DNA from: Runella aurantiaca
GTDB lineage: Bacteria; Bacteroidota; Bacteroidia; Cytophagales; Spirosomataceae
NCBI RefSeq assembly: GCF_003339505.1
Contig: NZ_QPIW01000001.1
Span: 434,001 to 498,000, forward strand
Direction of reading: 5' to 3'
DNA length: 64,000 nucleotides
The notes beneath the pieces are model-generated. The model was not told the DNA's origin. It did not search any database and saw only the letters and a list, made by a program, of their open reading frames with translations. Made by a program: the position numbers and the translations under genes. Shown here piece after piece: positions 62,694 through 64,000 of the stretch (the first letter of the stretch is position 1; each line of letters begins with the position of its first letter).

Positions 62694-64000
62694 TCATTTT
62701 ATCATTTTTTTATAGTGGTCTTCATATCCTGTAACTTTGAATAATTCTGCAAAAGCGTCCTTAAAGTCTTGGTAATTGAACTCTTTAATATCAAAAATAT
62801 TTTGTCCAAGCGAATGTGATTCACGGTTTACATATCTGTTAAACGATTGAAACCTATTTATTTGCATTTCTTTTTTTTGAAATACGTTGTTCAAGTCGCT
62901 CTTTTCTACAAAGTTGAAGAAATATTCAATTATGTTTCTCATACAATTTGCAATCAAAGCCGCAGGTTGCTTATCGTCTTTGACGATAAACCAATAAGCA
63001 TGATAATCATTTTGAATTTCTTCATAACTCATTTCAAGAATTTCACTACCTGTTTCGTTTTTTCTAAGTCGGAAAAGTTTTTGCTGTTCTTTTCGTCTTT
63101 CCTTATTTGTATCGGTCATTTCGTAAAAGAAATACAAACTATGTGTAAGCAAAAATACCTGCTCGTATTTATCGCTTCTTAAAAACTCATTGTGAATTAG
63201 TCTGCCGACATTAAAGATATAAATATGAGATAAACTTGAAATCGGATCATCTATAACAACTACTTTCTTTTTCCCAGTTTCTGTTGCTTCTTTTTTTCCT
63301 CTACACAATTCAATAAAATACAGAAAACTGATAATCATTTTCTCTCCCTCACTCAACGATCGAAAAACTTTTTCTTGGTTTTCACCTCGCACAATCTTGT
63401 AAAAATTGTCAGAATGTTTTTTGATTTCAAAATCTGTAATCCCTAAATCAATTAACCCATTATTGATGTTCGTTATAGCCTCCTCAATATTTACAGTTTG
63501 TTTTTGTTGATCCGAAATAATTGTGTTTTGAGAAGTGGTTTTTGTTGAAATTTCTTCTAAAACGGTTTCTAATGTTTCTATTTTGATTTTTGATGCCGCT
63601 TTGGTAGCATTTAAGTAGCTTATAGTTTGGTCATAATCCCAACGCATTATTTCCCAAAAAGTATTTTTAATTTTGGTTTTTACAGTTTTTTTTTGGTCAA
63701 TGTTTCTGTTGTGTTCATCAACAAGTTCGTTGACTTTTTGAATAACATCATTTACTTCTTCAAGTGCCTTTGTAGAAATTTTGGGTGTAATAGAGACGCT
63801 TGGCGTTTTGATTTTATCTTCAATCAGTTTCTTGTTGCCTTCAATAACTTTAATAAATGTACTAAATTTTATCTCAAAATCTTTTTTGTGTGTCTCAAAT
63901 TTGGGATTTGCTTCAAAAACAGACTTATCAGGAATATTTAGAATTGCTTGTGAATACCTGTCTAAAAAAGATTTTAAAGAATTTATATCTTCCTCATAGG
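62694..64000 (-). CDS. AAA_13 ATPase, PrrC/RloC-like candidate anticodon nuclease (5' end outside window)
   Basis: The frame stays open to the right edge; an internal Met at 63647 is not the likely start because the upstream codons are protein-like (KALEEVNDVIQKVNELVDEH). So about 435 residues of a longer protein are seen. A coiled coil comes first, then an ABC-type ATPase with signature SLSEGEKMIISFLYF, Walker B VVVIDDPISSLS and a switch histidine LLTHSLYFF. The Walker A lies outside the window. The C-terminus has ANCMRNIIEYFF (R-x3-E) and FNRYVNRESHS (R...H), similar in spacing class to the catalytic Arg-Glu-His set of PrrC-type anticodon nucleases. A defence role is inferred. It is followed by cassette-like element B. 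Confidence 0.75.
   Translation of the reverse strand, partial: YEEDINSLKSFLDRYSQAILNIPDKSVFEANPKFETHKKDFEIKFSTFIKVIEGNKKLIEDKIKTPSVSITPKISTKALEEVNDVIQKVNELVDEHNRNIDQKKTVKTKIKNTFWEIMRWDYDQTISYLNATKAASKIKIETLETVLEEISTKTTSQNTIISDQQKQTVNIEEAITNINNGLIDLGITDFEIKKHSDNFYKIVRGENQEKVFRSLSEGEKMIISFLYFIELCRGKKEATETGKKKVVVIDDPISSLSHIYIFNVGRLIHNEFLRSDKYEQVFLLTHSLYFFYEMTDTNKERRKEQQKLFRLRKNETGSEILEMSYEEIQNDYHAYWFIVKDDKQPAALIANCMRNIIEYFFNFVEKSDLNNVFQKKEMQINRFQSFNRYVNRESHSLGQNIFDIKEFNYQDFKDAFAELFKVTGYEDHYKKMIK

Noticed and set aside
1-64000. CRISPR array
   Set aside because: No set of regularly spaced short direct repeats was seen; the repeats at 60144-60536 are only two long units with inverted arms.

Overview
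The window looks like chromosome from a Bacteroidota bacterium of the order Cytophagales (Runella/Spirosoma-like; the genus is an inference). Evidence: a gliding-motility/T9SS type-B sorting domain at the C-terminus of a secreted Ig-like protein (41206-43377), SusD-era style lipoproteins with short signal peptides, many genes without Shine-Dalgarno sites, TPR-type histidine kinases, LytTR regulators, and a threonine-to-glycine tdh/kbl pair. No rRNA is present. One tRNA (Phe, GAA) lies at 25381-25453 on the minus strand.

Region 1 (1-15 kb) is a mobile, plasmid- or ICE-like segment. It carries a MOBF relaxase-helicase, a TraD/VirD4-type coupling ATPase, a small membrane protein that may be its missing membrane anchor, a set of uncharacterised plasmid-type genes, an excisionase-like HTH protein, a serine-recombinase relative that lacks most catalytic residues, an AAA+ DUF4143 ATPase with a nested inverted repeat over its start codon, and an AT-rich 568-residue protein with a PD-(D/E)xK-like motif that may be a defence nuclease. 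Two small genes (1311-1637 and 3782-3991) each sit behind a near-identical ~170-base structured leader and each has its own terminator. No type IV secretion channel genes and no tyrosine integrase are in view, so the segment continues to the left. The tRNA-Phe 3' end faces it, which fits a tRNA-anchored island.

Region 2 (15-25 kb) is a secreted Rhs/SpvB polymorphic-toxin-like protein of 2237 residues (LamG, SpvB, FG-GAP repeats, Rhs repeats, variable tail) with a small secreted partner downstream, and a divergent TPR-histidine kinase / LytTR response regulator pair.

Region 3 (25-60 kb) is mostly ordinary chromosome: a membrane protein/lipoprotein pair with overlapping genes, cysteine desulfurase, AraC regulators, fasciclin protein, Ogt, aspartate aminotransferase, SNF2 helicase, HigBA toxin-antitoxin, a gene broken by a 4-base duplication, a T9SS substrate, 3-methyladenine glycosylase, PHP phosphatase, Dtd, sulfatase, kbl/tdh with a divergent Lrp regulator, a histidine kinase/LuxR-type regulator pair, an S74-chaperone protein translationally coupled to a LytTR protein, and an anion transporter with a stress-protein partner.

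Region 4 (60-64 kb) is accessory DNA: a tandem ~199-base repeat built from long inverted repeats, two diverged copies of a ~130-150-base element with inverted ends that each lie just 3' of a minus-strand gene (a cassette-like layout), a duplicated and truncated methyltransferase 5' end beside a Crp/Fnr gene, and a partial AAA_13 ATPase resembling PrrC/RloC-type anticodon nucleases. All family assignments are from reading motifs by eye; no database search was possible.
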